DNA of 64,000 nt from Methylomicrobium lacus LW14 (GTDB taxonomy: Bacteria; Pseudomonadota; Gammaproteobacteria; Methylococcales; Methylomonadaceae), in the NCBI RefSeq assembly GCF_000527095.1, contig NZ_AZUN01000001.1, positions 1,612,001 through 1,676,000 on the forward strand. The letters are read 5' to 3'. A program made the translations under genes and the position numbers. Below the pieces are notes generated by a model. That model had not been told where the DNA came from, did not search any database, and worked only from the letters and a program-made list of their open reading frames with translations. Shown one piece after another: positions 18,792-29,156 of the stretch (position 1 is its first letter; each line of letters starts with the position of its first letter).

Positions 18792-20642
18792 TTAGATAGC
18801 CAATTTATCCAATTTATGCCGCCAACCGTACACGCCATTGACCAACGCTCTCGACACAAGAACCGCGCTGAACATGGAGGTTAAAATTCCGATACACAGC
18901 ACCAGCGCAAAACCGCGAATGGGGCCCGAGCCCAGCATGAACAACGCGACGCCGGCAATCAAGGTGGTGATATTGGAATCTAAAATGGTCGCAAACGCTC
19001 GTTCATAACCGGCATAAATGGCGGCATTTGGGGTCATACCGATCCTAAGCTCCTCGCGAATTCGCTCGTTGATCAGCACATTGGCGTCAATGGCCATGCC
19101 CACGGTCAGTGCAATGCCCGCCATGCCCGGCAGCGTTAACGTGGCTTGCAGCAAAGACAGCACCGCAACCAGCAGCAACACGTTCACGCCCAAGGCGACG
19201 ACGGAAAAAACACCGAACAGACGGTAATAAGCAATCATGAACAGCGTGATCGCTATGAAGCCGTAGACATTGGAATTGATGCCCTTGCCGATATTTTCTT
19301 GACCCAGGCTGGGACCGACTGTACGCTCTTCGACGATGTCGACCGGCGCGACCAAGGATCCTGCTCTGAGCAGCAACGCCAGATTGCGCGCCTCACCCGG
19401 ACCGTCGAGACCGGTAGTCTGGAAGCGCTTGCTGAACACACCCTGGATCGTCGCGACGCTGATCACTTTTTCGACTTTTTGCTTGGTACGGACTTTCTGG
19501 CCGTCGACGACCTTAGTGTCGACCTTATATTCGATGAACACGACCGCCATAGGCTTGCCGACGTTATCCTGGGTCACCTTGCCCATCTTCGAAGCACCGG
19601 CGCCGTTCAAGGTGATGAACACCGCAGGACGGCCGTCCTGATCCATGCCGGAAGAGGCATCGACGATCTGGTCGCCGGTCACGATGATGCGGCGGTCGAG
19701 CAGGATCGGATTGCCGTTCTTCTCGGAATACAGGCGGCTGCCGGCCGGCACATGGCCTTCGACCGCGTTTTGCACGTCATGTTCGGTATCGACCAGACGG
19801 TATTCCAAGGTCGCGGTAGTGCCGAGAATTTCTTTAGCGCGGGCGGTATCCTGGACACCGGGCAATTGCACGACGATACGGTTGTCACCCTGCTGCTGGA
19901 TCACAGGCTCCGCCACACCCAATTCGTTGACCCGGTTGCGCAAGGTCGTGATGTTCTGGCCGACCGCGTTCTTTTTGATTTCACGGACTTCCTTCTCCGT
20001 CATCTCGAGCAAAATTTCATCCTGCGCCGGGGTATCCTGGATATTGAGCCCGGGAAAATCGCGCGCCAGCAACCCGACCGCCGCGGCACGATCGTCCACC
20101 GAGTTCAATTTGACCTTGATTCGGGCGCCTTCCTTGCTGACCGACTGGTAGCGGATCTTCGCCGTTCTGAACGCCTGGCGCACATCGTCGTTATAACGAT
20201 CTTCGGCCTGCTTGACCGCTGCATCCATATCGACTTCCATCAGAAAGTGCACGCCCCCGCGCAGGTCGAGGCCGAGATACATCGCCTTAGCGCCCAACGC
20301 ATCAAGCCAGGCCGGCGTCGCAGGTGCCAGATTCAGCGCGACAGAGAAACCGTCGCCGAATTGATCGCGCAGCAAGTCCGCGACCTTGATCTGATCATCG
20401 GTATTGTTGAACCGTGCCAACACCCGGTCGTTCTTGTATTCAAAGGCCTTGATGGAAACACCGGCCGCCTTGATTGCTGCTTCGATTTTATTGGCTTGAC
20501 CCAGATCCATAGCGGCCGAATGCGTCGGAGACACCTGCACGGAAGGATCGTCCCCATACAGATTCGGCAGCGCATAGATCGCCGAAAAGACGAAAACGGC
20601 CAGGATTAAAATATTTTTCCAGAGCGGGAAATGGTTTTGCAT
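18792..20642 (-). CDS. secD: SecD, preprotein translocase subunit
   Basis: A 616-residue protein with one N-terminal membrane segment, a large periplasmic region and five C-terminal segments. LGLDLRGGVHFLMEVDM (from about 122) and VGMAIDANVLINERIREEL are the family signatures. It works with SecF and YajC. It lies between yajC and secF in the classic order. Confidence 0.97.
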   Translation of the reverse strand: MQNHFPLWKNILILAVFVFSAIYALPNLYGDDPSVQVSPTHSAAMDLGQANKIEAAIKAAGVSIKAFEYKNDRVLARFNNTDDQIKVADLLRDQFGDGFSVALNLAPATPAWLDALGAKAMYLGLDLRGGVHFLMEVDMDAAVKQAEDRYNDDVRQAFRTAKIRYQSVSKEGARIKVKLNSVDDRAAAVGLLARDFPGLNIQDTPAQDEILLEMTEKEVREIKKNAVGQNITTLRNRVNELGVAEPVIQQQGDNRIVVQLPGVQDTARAKEILGTTATLEYRLVDTEHDVQNAVEGHVPAGSRLYSEKNGNPILLDRRIIVTGDQIVDASSGMDQDGRPAVFITLNGAGASKMGKVTQDNVGKPMAVVFIEYKVDTKVVDGQKVRTKQKVEKVISVATIQGVFSKRFQTTGLDGPGEARNLALLLRAGSLVAPVDIVEERTVGPSLGQENIGKGINSNVYGFIAITLFMIAYYRLFGVFSVVALGVNVLLLVAVLSLLQATLTLPGMAGIALTVGMAIDANVLINERIREELRIGMTPNAAIYAGYERAFATILDSNITTLIAGVALFMLGSGPIRGFALVLCIGILTSMFSAVLVSRALVNGVYGWRHKLDKLAI

Positions 20643-20713
20643 GCTACATCATTCCAGTTATTGAATCGTCTCTCGCTACCTGAGAGAACCCAACGCGTTA
20701 GGGCGCGCCCAGA

Positions 20714-21073
20714 TCAGACTTTGTTGGTGGAAATCTTTTTGGTCACGGCCTTATAGGTGCCCTTAGGCATGATGTTTTCGACACTTTGCCGTTGCACCTG
20801 GATGAATACATTGTCGGAGACTTCGATTTTGACGAAATTGTCGCCCAGTTCGACGACCTTGCCCAAAATGCCGCCCGAGGTCACCACTTCGGCGCCTTTC
20901 TGCATTTTGGAGAGCATTTCTTTCTTTTCCTTGGCGCGTTTTGATTGTGGACGCAGGAACATGAAATAGAAGAACAGCAGGATGCCCAAGGGAAACAGCA
21001 TGCCCTCGATGCCGGGCGCTTGTTGCGCGGCCGGCGCGGCGGCTGCCATCGCGTCGGAAATAAAGAAACTCAT
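20714..21073 (-). CDS. yajC: YajC, Sec translocon accessory protein
   Basis: A 119-residue single-pass protein: a short Ala/Pro-rich periplasmic start, membrane segment LFPLGILLFFYFMFL, then RPQSKRAKEKKEML and VVTSGGILGKVVEL, the conserved cytoplasmic part. It binds SecDF. It lies between tgt and secD, 43 bases behind tgt. Confidence 0.96.
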   Translation of the reverse strand: MSFFISDAMAAAAPAAQQAPGIEGMLFPLGILLFFYFMFLRPQSKRAKEKKEMLSKMQKGAEVVTSGGILGKVVELGDNFVKIEVSDNVFIQVQRQSVENIMPKGTYKAVTKKISTNKV

Positions 21074-21116
21074 GATTTGCCTCGAAGAATTATTATACTA
21101 ATGGTAAATCATCATA

Positions 21117-22320
<1,204 letters not shown>

Positions 22321-22391
22321 TGCCGCGTTGCAATTTTCACCTGCATGCTTCCCTCATAACATCAGGAAGCAACCCTTTTGTCGGCTTGCTT

Positions 22392-23090
22392 TCAAAAATT
22401 CCGGCTTGAGCTAAACGGCCGGGTAATACGCCCCAAGAGCTCCGTCCACAGGCTTAAGCGCTCGGAACCGCCGACCTGCTGCCCCATGCCTTGCTGCTTG
22501 GCTAGCCAGAGTCCGCCCGCGTTGAAGCTGTAAACGGGCACTAAGTCGGTGCGTTCGACCGACGGCAGGATCACCGGCACGATATTGTCGAGCACCAGAC
22601 TGGCCGCGCCGCCATCGCATTGGTAATCCAACACCATGTGCGGCTTGTTCAGCGTCAGCGATTTGACATAGGTCAATCGCAAACACTGATCAGCGATACC
22701 CAGCTCCTTCAGCGTAAAATATTTGCCGATCGAAAAATCTTCGCAATCGCCGCCGTTGGTGACCAAGGTTTCTATCGGAGTCGCCCAATAATCTTCCCGG
22801 TGCCAATGCACGCTGTCATCTTCGAACTTCAGCCGGTTAAACCATTGATTGGCGATATTGAGCTTTTCCGTAACCGGTTGCGATTGATTGTCTGCAATCG
22901 CATGCCGCCAGGACTGGACGCGTTCGCGCGCCTCGACCCCGAAACGCGCTTCGATAGCCTGCAATTCTTCCGAGGAGATGCCGGGCGCTTCGGGCAATGA
23001 GCGGCAGCCTGGAAGCAATATCAGAACTATAATCAGTGCAAAAATAGGCATATGGCTATACCAACGACAGGGAGAATGCTGTTTTTTCAT
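22392..23090 (-). CDS. LapG-like bacterial transglutaminase-like cysteine protease
   Basis: A 232-residue exported protein with the BTLCP fold. The Cys-His-Asp triad is visible: Cys 116 in NGGDCEDFSIGKYFTL, His 151 in KPHMVLDY and Asp 168 in LVLDN; the REDYWATPIE stretch before it is also typical. In Pseudomonas, LapG is a calcium-dependent periplasmic protease that cuts the adhesin LapA when the c-di-GMP receptor LapD releases it. Here the N-terminus ends in LLPGC, so it may be a lipoprotein (Cys 29), unlike standard LapG. No LapD gene or large adhesin is beside it; a protein with degenerate GGDEF/EAL domains lies 20 kb away. The LapG-like function is inferred from the motifs. Confidence 0.75.
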   Translation of the reverse strand: MKKQHSPCRWYSHMPIFALIIVLILLPGCRSLPEAPGISSEELQAIEARFGVEARERVQSWRHAIADNQSQPVTEKLNIANQWFNRLKFEDDSVHWHREDYWATPIETLVTNGGDCEDFSIGKYFTLKELGIADQCLRLTYVKSLTLNKPHMVLDYQCDGGAASLVLDNIVPVILPSVERTDLVPVYSFNAGGLWLAKQQGMGQQVGGSERLSLWTELLGRITRPFSSSRNF

Positions 23091-23180
23091 TTTACGATTG
23101 CATTACAGTGATTCGCGCCACTCAAAAACGGCTTTATCCAAGCCTGGACAGGGTTGGAAGCCCGTCCAGGCGCAACAAAA

Positions 23181-23852
23181 TCAAAAGCCTAAAAGCCGCG
23201 TTTTTACCGTGGTGGAAACCAAATCGAATGATTCGTTATTTTTGGTCACTGTCTTTGTTTTTACCTTGCAGGTGATTTCTAATTGGCCGACAAATTCGAC
23301 TCCATCGACGCTCAACGTGACATCTTCATTTAACATCTCCCCATCACCCGCCTGGTCACAGTAATCTGCAAAAGCTCTGGAGCCATATTCGTCAAAATCC
23401 CCCACCTTGCTTTTTCCTGCTATTTTCAGAACAATGCCTTTTAATCCCCCACTGACGTTGACCTGTTCAGGTATAACGGTCTTGGAGCGTTCACAGGAAT
23501 CATCCAGGCATTCGTCATAGGTTTCCAGCCATTTTGCGGCTATTTTTGTGCTGGTCAGGGTGGGGTTGTCGGCGTCGGCTAACGTGCCTGAAAATGAATA
23601 ATCACCCACGCTAATTTCGATGGGCGTGTCCTCGGTGAGGTCTTCCCAAAATACCCCGTTATCTTCGAATGTCGCGCTAGATATTTTTGCCGTGACATTG
23701 AATTTTCCCACAGTTTCCACGGTACACTCATCACCAGACCCTGTGCATTTCAACTTATCATTCAGTGACTCGGTCATAGAGAGGGTATCTGCATAAACGG
23801 ATGCGTTGAAGATAGCAGCCAGCAAGCAGGATTTTAACAAAAAATGTTTCAT
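23181..23852 (-). CDS. secreted Cys-containing protein of unknown function
   Basis: A 223-residue protein with a clear signal peptide (cleavage likely after VYA at about residue 21). The mature part is rich in Thr, Val, Asp and Lys in a beta-strand pattern and has six Cys that could pair: Cys 36 and 43, two in DECLDDSCE, then one each in YCDQ and TCKV. I recognise no family. It stands alone, 90 bases behind the protease gene, with about 400 non-coding bases on the other side. Confidence 0.6.
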   Translation of the reverse strand: MKHFLLKSCLLAAIFNASVYADTLSMTESLNDKLKCTGSGDECTVETVGKFNVTAKISSATFEDNGVFWEDLTEDTPIEISVGDYSFSGTLADADNPTLTSTKIAAKWLETYDECLDDSCERSKTVIPEQVNVSGGLKGIVLKIAGKSKVGDFDEYGSRAFADYCDQAGDGEMLNEDVTLSVDGVEFVGQLEITCKVKTKTVTKNNESFDLVSTTVKTRLLGF

Positions 23853-24252
23853 ACAATTTTCTCCTCAAAAAAAAATAAAAACGCTGGCTCCGGCCGGGAT
23901 ATTCAATCCGGTAGGAATTTTCCATTGTGCTTTTTGATGAATGCAGCAAAGACCGAAAATATTTTTAAGATTTATTTAATAGAGTTTAACACTTGCCAAC
24001 AAAGCCACTCGACGAAGACCAAGAAATGAGAACAAAAGCACACTAGGAAAGCTAGGCTTCCGACGTACGGATTTATCGCGCCGCAGTACAGATTTTGGAT
24101 GGGGAATCCGGCAAGCGGGATTATGGATTTGTCCAGCGAGCGCTGATAACAAGCCGAATAATCTAACTCTTTAATAGAGCTGATTTACGATGTTCGATGC
24201 TAGGGAATTAGGGTGCGAAAGTTACCCTCGCCGAGAACGAACCAGGTCAGGG
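23853..24252. other. non-coding gap of 400 bases
   Basis: AT-rich near the secreted-protein gene, with a weak AG-rich ribosome-site region for it, then more balanced. I see no gene, RNA or strong hairpin. It lies where an aryl-polyene-type cluster would normally continue after the MMPL gene, and no remnant of such genes is recognisable. Confidence 0.5.
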
Positions 24253-26583
24253 TTATTTTTGCTCTGCAACGACTTTAGTGCAGGTACCAATCAACGGCGC
24301 AGTCAACATCGCGGTGATGATGCCGACCGCAACGGTAAACCCAAACGCATGCACGATCTCGGTCGAACTGACCGCGAGCAAGCCGAAGGACAGCAGGGTC
24401 GTCAGGCCGGACAGGGTCACCGCCAGCGAGGTACTGGTACGCCTTTCGCCGGCCAGGAAAAAGAACGCAGCGTAGTCGACGCCGATGCCCAAGACCAACA
24501 GCAACGCGAACAGGTTGAACAGGCTGAACAATTGATTGAACCAGCCGGTCAGCGCGAGCGCGGTCAGCGCCGAGATCAGCGGAATGGACATCACTGTGAC
24601 CGCGCCGCGCCGGCCGAATTTGAAGCACAAGCCGGCCAACACCAGCGCGAAGGCCGCAAACAGCAGCACGCTGGCCCTGACCCGGTAACGCGCGAACAAT
24701 GAAGACAACTCTTCGACATGATCGACCCAGACGACGCCCGGCAGTGGCGGTAAAGACGCCAACGCGGCAAAGTCCTGAATTTGGCTCAGGGCCACGATGC
24801 CTGAACAGCGCTCTTTTGCGCAGCCGAGCCATAATGACCGCTCGCCTTCGTCGGCCATGGCAAGCCAGTCTTCCAGCTTCAGCGTGTTGGGTTCGGCCTC
24901 AATAAAGGCTTTCGCTTCGGCGGCGATCGCGGCGCGGTCGAAGCCGAGATCGTTCATGTAATGCCCGGCCAGACCCGAGTCAAAAAGCGTATGCTTCACC
25001 AAGCGGTAATTGTTTTGCTGAGTCGCAGGATCGGGCCAGTAACGGCTGAGAGCTTCGTAAGATTTCAGCGCCTTGCTCTGTACCAATGCATCGAGCTTTT
25101 CGAGCAACTGTTGTTCGTTGCGATGCCATTCCTGCTGATCCTTGCCCGAAACCAGAAAAAACTGGCTATCCCGAACCTGCAAAAGCCGGCTGATTTTTTC
25201 GGCGCTTTGCAGCAATGCCGGCGGCGCGGACTGGAGCAGGCGCACGTCGTCGCGCGGCGTCAATTTCCAGATGCCGCCGGCCAGCACGACCAGCAGCAAA
25301 GGCGCCAGCCAGCGGCGATTGTTAACCACCCAGGCCGGCCAGTCCCGTTCCCAAAGCACGGCCAGCTTTAACAACGCCGGTTCATGCGCAAACTTAAAGC
25401 CGGTCAACAGCAGCGGAAACAACAGCACCACGGTCAACCAGGCCGCGAACAGGCCGACCGCGGAAAACAACGCGACTTCCTGGAGACCCGGAAACGGCGA
25501 AAAACCAAGGCCCGCGTAGCTCAACAGATTGCTGACCAGCCCCAAAAACAGCGCCGGAAAAATCGCGGCGAGTCCCTTGCGCGGATTCCAGTCCCGCTCG
25601 CCGAAACTGTCGCAGAGATAATGCTGCGCATAATCATCGACCACACCGATCAAACTCGCGCCGAACACCAGCGTGATGATGTGAATCTTGCCGAATACCC
25701 AAACGCTGACGATCAACGCGGCGGCGAGGCCGCTCGCGATCGCGGTCGCCGACAGCAGCAGCGGCCTGACGCTGCGAAACGTGAACCCAAACAATAAAAT
25801 GATGCCGATGCTGGAGCCGACGCCGACCGTCGAGATTTCCTGCTTGGCCGACTCCGCCCCATAAGCGGTGAACAGAGGCAAGCCCGAAACCAGCAACTCG
25901 CCGCCGGCCTTTTGCATCGCAGCCGCCGCGTTTCGGCTCAGTTGCAGCAGGTTTTCGAGCTTTTCGAGCGGCAATTGGCTGTTGTCGAGATCGGTCAGCA
26001 GTAGCGCCCAAACCTTTTGCCCATCCCTAAGCACCACGACGCCCTGCTCCAGACTCAGATTGCCCGGTTTTTGCGAACTTATCATACGTCCGAACAGCAG
26101 CAGGGGGTCGCGTTCGAGCATCGCCGCCTGCATCTGGCCGACCGGGCTGTAGAGCATCTCAAGGTTCTGGTCGAGCAAGGCCTGAGGATTCGTCTCCAGC
26201 AATTTGCGCGTAGGCGCATCGAGCCATTGATAGCGGTAAGCGAAAAGCCGCTTGTACTGGTTGACGGCCTGATCCTGTGCCACTTCAAACATGATGTTGC
26301 CGAACAGTCCGCTGTCCCTGACCTGCCGTTCAAGCTGCCTGGCATTCGCGATCGCAACCTCCGCGCTGGCCGCGCCGCTGAGCCAGATCACCTTGCGGTT
26401 GAGCAATTGATTATGCCGCTCGATCGCCTCGGCAACTTCGGGGCGTTGTTCGATTTTCGGCAACAGTGCCAGAAAGCCGGTTTCGAGCCAGTCCCGGCTC
26501 AGCGTTTCGAGGCCTAGCACGCCGAGCAGCAGCATCCCGAGCAGCCAGATTCCGGCGCTAACGCGGGGATGATAAACGTTCAA
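24253..26583 (-). CDS. MMPL/RND-family exporter, aryl-polyene-cluster type
   Basis: A 776-residue RND-like exporter with the two-fold MMPL plan: a first membrane helix, a periplasmic loop (about 30-240), five helices, a second single helix near residue 425, another large loop and five final helices. Conserved stretches are GASLIGVVDDYAQHYL and LVLGIGVDYAAFFFLAGERR, each with the helix-4 Asp used for proton coupling. The start is TTG at 26583, overlapping the LolA-like gene by 26 bases. With the two genes before it, it matches the export part of aryl-polyene clusters, where such proteins are thought to move the polyene lipid to the outer membrane. The substrate is unknown here. Confidence 0.82.
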   Translation of the reverse strand: MNVYHPRVSAGIWLLGMLLLGVLGLETLSRDWLETGFLALLPKIEQRPEVAEAIERHNQLLNRKVIWLSGAASAEVAIANARQLERQVRDSGLFGNIMFEVAQDQAVNQYKRLFAYRYQWLDAPTRKLLETNPQALLDQNLEMLYSPVGQMQAAMLERDPLLLFGRMISSQKPGNLSLEQGVVVLRDGQKVWALLLTDLDNSQLPLEKLENLLQLSRNAAAAMQKAGGELLVSGLPLFTAYGAESAKQEISTVGVGSSIGIILLFGFTFRSVRPLLLSATAIASGLAAALIVSVWVFGKIHIITLVFGASLIGVVDDYAQHYLCDSFGERDWNPRKGLAAIFPALFLGLVSNLLSYAGLGFSPFPGLQEVALFSAVGLFAAWLTVVLLFPLLLTGFKFAHEPALLKLAVLWERDWPAWVVNNRRWLAPLLLVVLAGGIWKLTPRDDVRLLQSAPPALLQSAEKISRLLQVRDSQFFLVSGKDQQEWHRNEQQLLEKLDALVQSKALKSYEALSRYWPDPATQQNNYRLVKHTLFDSGLAGHYMNDLGFDRAAIAAEAKAFIEAEPNTLKLEDWLAMADEGERSLWLGCAKERCSGIVALSQIQDFAALASLPPLPGVVWVDHVEELSSLFARYRVRASVLLFAAFALVLAGLCFKFGRRGAVTVMSIPLISALTALALTGWFNQLFSLFNLFALLLVLGIGVDYAAFFFLAGERRTSTSLAVTLSGLTTLLSFGLLAVSSTEIVHAFGFTVAVGIITAMLTAPLIGTCTKVVAEQK

Positions 26584-27148
26584 AATCGGCTTCCTGTGTG
26601 GGCGTCAAAGCCTCGGGATGGGTGATGTGCTCGAAGATGATGCGGGTCAGATTGCCGTTCGCCTCGCGGATGTCGAGCCGTTGCAGTTCCTTGTCGCCGC
26701 TCAACTGCATGCCGGTGATGATCTTTTGCAGCATGGCATCCTTCGGCTGCAATTGCAGCTGCCATGCACCCTGGCCGTTCGTGCCGGCAATCGCGAAGCC
26801 TTCGTTCATTGCTTGCAAATCGCCGCCGAACATCGCGGTAAACACCCGGCCGAAGGCGGGCGGCAAGGCCTGTTCGCCCTGCGTCGTCAATAAACGCGTC
26901 TGGTTGACCAGCAGCAGCGAAGGCACCGGCGTCAGCGTCTGCCAGATCACACCCCGCTTGCGGTGATAGGTAAACGTGCCCGTCGAGATCAGCGGTTTTT
27001 TCAGGACCTTGATTGTTTTTTCCTGGCGGAAGCGGCCTTCGGTGATCTCGGTCTTGACCAGCCGCGCGCCGATATCGGCGAGCAGATCGGCCGCCAGAGC
27101 CCCCTGCCAGGGCAGCCATAATAAAAAAATAACAACCCACAATCTCAC
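26558..27148 (-). CDS. LolA-like outer-membrane lipoprotein carrier protein
   Basis: A 196-residue periplasmic protein with a signal peptide (cleavage likely near QGALAA) and a LolA/LolB-type pattern: RFRQEKTIKVLKKPLISTGTF and RKRGVIWQT. I chose the GTG at 27148, which overlaps the thioesterase stop as GTGA; the longer open frame reaches into that gene. LolA-like proteins of this branch accompany MMPL exporters and thioesterases in aryl-polyene-type clusters and probably carry a lipid rather than lipoproteins. Confidence 0.8.
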   Translation of the reverse strand: MRLWVVIFLLWLPWQGALAADLLADIGARLVKTEITEGRFRQEKTIKVLKKPLISTGTFTYHRKRGVIWQTLTPVPSLLLVNQTRLLTTQGEQALPPAFGRVFTAMFGGDLQAMNEGFAIAGTNGQGAWQLQLQPKDAMLQKIITGMQLSGDKELQRLDIREANGNLTRIIFEHITHPEALTPTQEADFERLSSPR

Positions 27149-27567
27149 GGCGCCTTGACTCCCAGTTTTTCGAACAGTACCGGCGGCGACTCCAGGCACA
27201 TTTCTTTATTTTGCATATCCACCGCGACCTGAATCGTATGCCCCTTGACCAGTTTGGCGCCGGTCAGCGCGTCGGTAATCAAATAATCGATCTTCAGGCG
27301 ATTTTCCCATTCGGCGATGGCGGCCCTGACCTTTACGTTTTGCCCGAACACCGCGGATTTCACATAACGGATGCGCAGATCGATGATCGGCCAGGCATAA
27401 CCCGAATCGCGCATCACAAAATAGTTGTAATCGATCCGGTCTAGCAAGGCGCAGCGGGCGATTTCGAAATATTTGGCGTAATGGCCGTGCCAGACGATTT
27501 CCATCATGTCGGCGTCGTGAAACGGGATCGATAAATCGATTTCGACGCTGTAGGCCGGTTTAGACAT
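27145..27567 (-). CDS. hotdog-fold acyl-CoA/ACP thioesterase
   Basis: A 140-residue 4-hydroxybenzoyl-CoA-thioesterase-like protein: IPFHDADMMEIVWHGHYAKYFE holds the catalytic Asp and the start of the long helix; IRYVKSAVFGQNVKVRAAI is the following strand region. I chose the ATG at 27567 (MSKPAYSVE); an ATG at 27591 adds eight residues. It begins the thioesterase-LolA-MMPL trio, all overlapping, so it is one operon. In aryl-polyene clusters this enzyme class releases or edits the acyl chain. Confidence 0.8.
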   Translation of the reverse strand: MSKPAYSVEIDLSIPFHDADMMEIVWHGHYAKYFEIARCALLDRIDYNYFVMRDSGYAWPIIDLRIRYVKSAVFGQNVKVRAAIAEWENRLKIDYLITDALTGAKLVKGHTIQVAVDMQNKEMCLESPPVLFEKLGVKAP

Positions 27568-28004
27568 GGGGTTCAATCCAGAGTAAGGCATTCATCAGTG
27601 CAGATCGACTATTCAAAAACGGGCAAGCAGGTGGAGGAGATCAGGAAAAACACGGGTTATTGTAAGTGAATTTTATCGGGATAGGCCAAAAAGTCATGCC
27701 GGCTTGCAAAAAATTCCGCCCAACTTGCAAATCGTCAAGGCGTCGCGTTCACGATGCATTGACCCGCTATCCCTCCCCCGCCGCTTTGGCGTACCGGCTT
27801 CGGTCAAAAACCAGCTACATTATTTTTGCTGTGGTCTTTAGCTAAATTTATGGTTAACATACGCGCGGGTGAATAACCTAATTTATAAGTCTTTCTACTC
27901 GTGAAAGACTGAACAGCAGTGTTTGCTCGGGATATAGATGACTTTGAAATAAGTAAACTGTACATAAGGCGCCATCTGCAACTTTATATAAAGAAAGGTA
28001 TTAA
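27568..28004. other. non-coding divergent intergenic region
   Basis: This region lies between the divergent thioesterase and beta-propeller genes. I see no gene. The right part is AT-rich and contains a perfect 8-bp hairpin (annotated separately) and a good AAAGG ribosome site just before the gene at 28005. No consensus promoter is convincing. Confidence 0.5.
27888..27910 (+). promoter_or_regulatory. perfect hairpin / dyad upstream of the 28005 gene
   Basis: AGTCTTTC and GAAAGACT form an 8-bp inverted repeat around a seven-base centre, about 95 bases before the start codon at 28005. There is no T run, so it is not a terminator. An operator or leader structure is possible but is inferred from symmetry alone. 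Confidence 0.3.
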
Positions 28005-29018
28005 ATGAAATTTGTTGTTTCCTACCCCCAAACCAATTGGGAATACGCAAAATTTAGATTTGATCGGATTGTAAAAGGCAAGGATAGATCAAACGAGGTT
28101 TTCAAAGGAGAACCCGGGGGGAAAATTCAACTTCTGGAGCACCAGGGCGAGTTGGGCAAAATTAAACTGCTGGAGGAAATTTATCCGGTCAAACCCTTCG
28201 GAATGGAATTCGTAGAGGGTGAAGGCTTGTATTTTATCCGCGGATTGCCCTGCGCCGAAGATGGCGTGCCAGGCGACGAACATATTGCCAGGCTGAACGC
28301 CCAGGGTGAAATCGATCTGGAAATCCGCAGCCCCTGGTTTTCGCAGTTGCGTTCGCTGCGCCGGACGGCAAACGGCCTATTGGTGACGTCCAGCGGCGTC
28401 GATGCGATCCTGGAAGTCAATCTGGCGGGGGAGATCATTTGGTCCTGGTGGGCCACCGAAAGCGGCTATGCCAACGCCTATGGCGGCGGCGTCAGAAGCA
28501 TCGATAAAACCATGGATCATCGACTCAAATGTTATTCGGGCAAATTACAGACGACCCATTTGAACTCCGCGATCACCGACCCGTATGATCCCAATAAAAT
28601 TTTGACTATCCTGTTTTATCAGGGCGCCGTTGCGCGTATAGACAAAAAATCACTGGCCCTTGACCTTGTGATCAGCGGCTTGAGCGGAGCGCATCATATC
28701 CGCAAGCATTCAAAAGGCTATATGCTGTCAAACTCACGGAAAGGCGAAGTGCTGATTTACGATCACGGTTTTCAATTGATTGATCGCATTCAAGGGACCA
28801 GCTCATGGTTCCCGGTCAAATGGGTTCAGGACGCCATTGAAATGCCCGGAGGGCGCTCGCATTTGATAGCCGACTGCAATACCTTCAACTTGCGCGAACG
28901 CGACTTGAATGGCAAGGAGAAAAAATTCAACACCCACATGCCGAACCGAATCTTTCAAATTGAACCCGTTTCCGATGCTTTTTCGTTTAAAGGGTTTAAA
29001 AGCAGCGGGCTATCTTGA
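28005..29018 (+). CDS. putative beta-propeller protein, unknown function
   Basis: A 337-residue protein without a signal peptide. Repeated strand patterns (GLLVTSSGVDAILEVNLAGE, GAVARIDKKSLALDL, GEVLIYDHGFQLIDRI) ending in W or hydrophobic turns suggest five or six propeller blades, like NHL, SMP-30 or arylsulfotransferase-type folds. Single conserved-looking His are present (TTHLNSA, GAHHIRKH), which in arylsulfotransferases take part in catalysis, but I cannot confirm that family. The start at 28005 has AAAGG ahead of it. It is monocistronic, with 138 bases before the next gene. Confidence 0.6.
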   Translation: MKFVVSYPQTNWEYAKFRFDRIVKGKDRSNEVFKGEPGGKIQLLEHQGELGKIKLLEEIYPVKPFGMEFVEGEGLYFIRGLPCAEDGVPGDEHIARLNAQGEIDLEIRSPWFSQLRSLRRTANGLLVTSSGVDAILEVNLAGEIIWSWWATESGYANAYGGGVRSIDKTMDHRLKCYSGKLQTTHLNSAITDPYDPNKILTILFYQGAVARIDKKSLALDLVISGLSGAHHIRKHSKGYMLSNSRKGEVLIYDHGFQLIDRIQGTSSWFPVKWVQDAIEMPGGRSHLIADCNTFNLRERDLNGKEKKFNTHMPNRIFQIEPVSDAFSFKGFKSSGLS

Positions 29019-29156
29019 AAAGATCGTAGAGCAGACATCGTGCCTGCCGACTTATTGCTGAGCACTTATTGAAATTTACGTTAAAATAATCTTGCAATAA
29101 GCTGAATTGTTTAACCTAATAACTCTTGCTTAGATACTTCCAAAGAGGGGGAATGT

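Noticed and set aside
19146..20609. Open frame of 487 codons opposite secD
   Set aside because: It covers secD antisense, with His/Asp/Arg-rich shadow composition; secD itself is beyond doubt.
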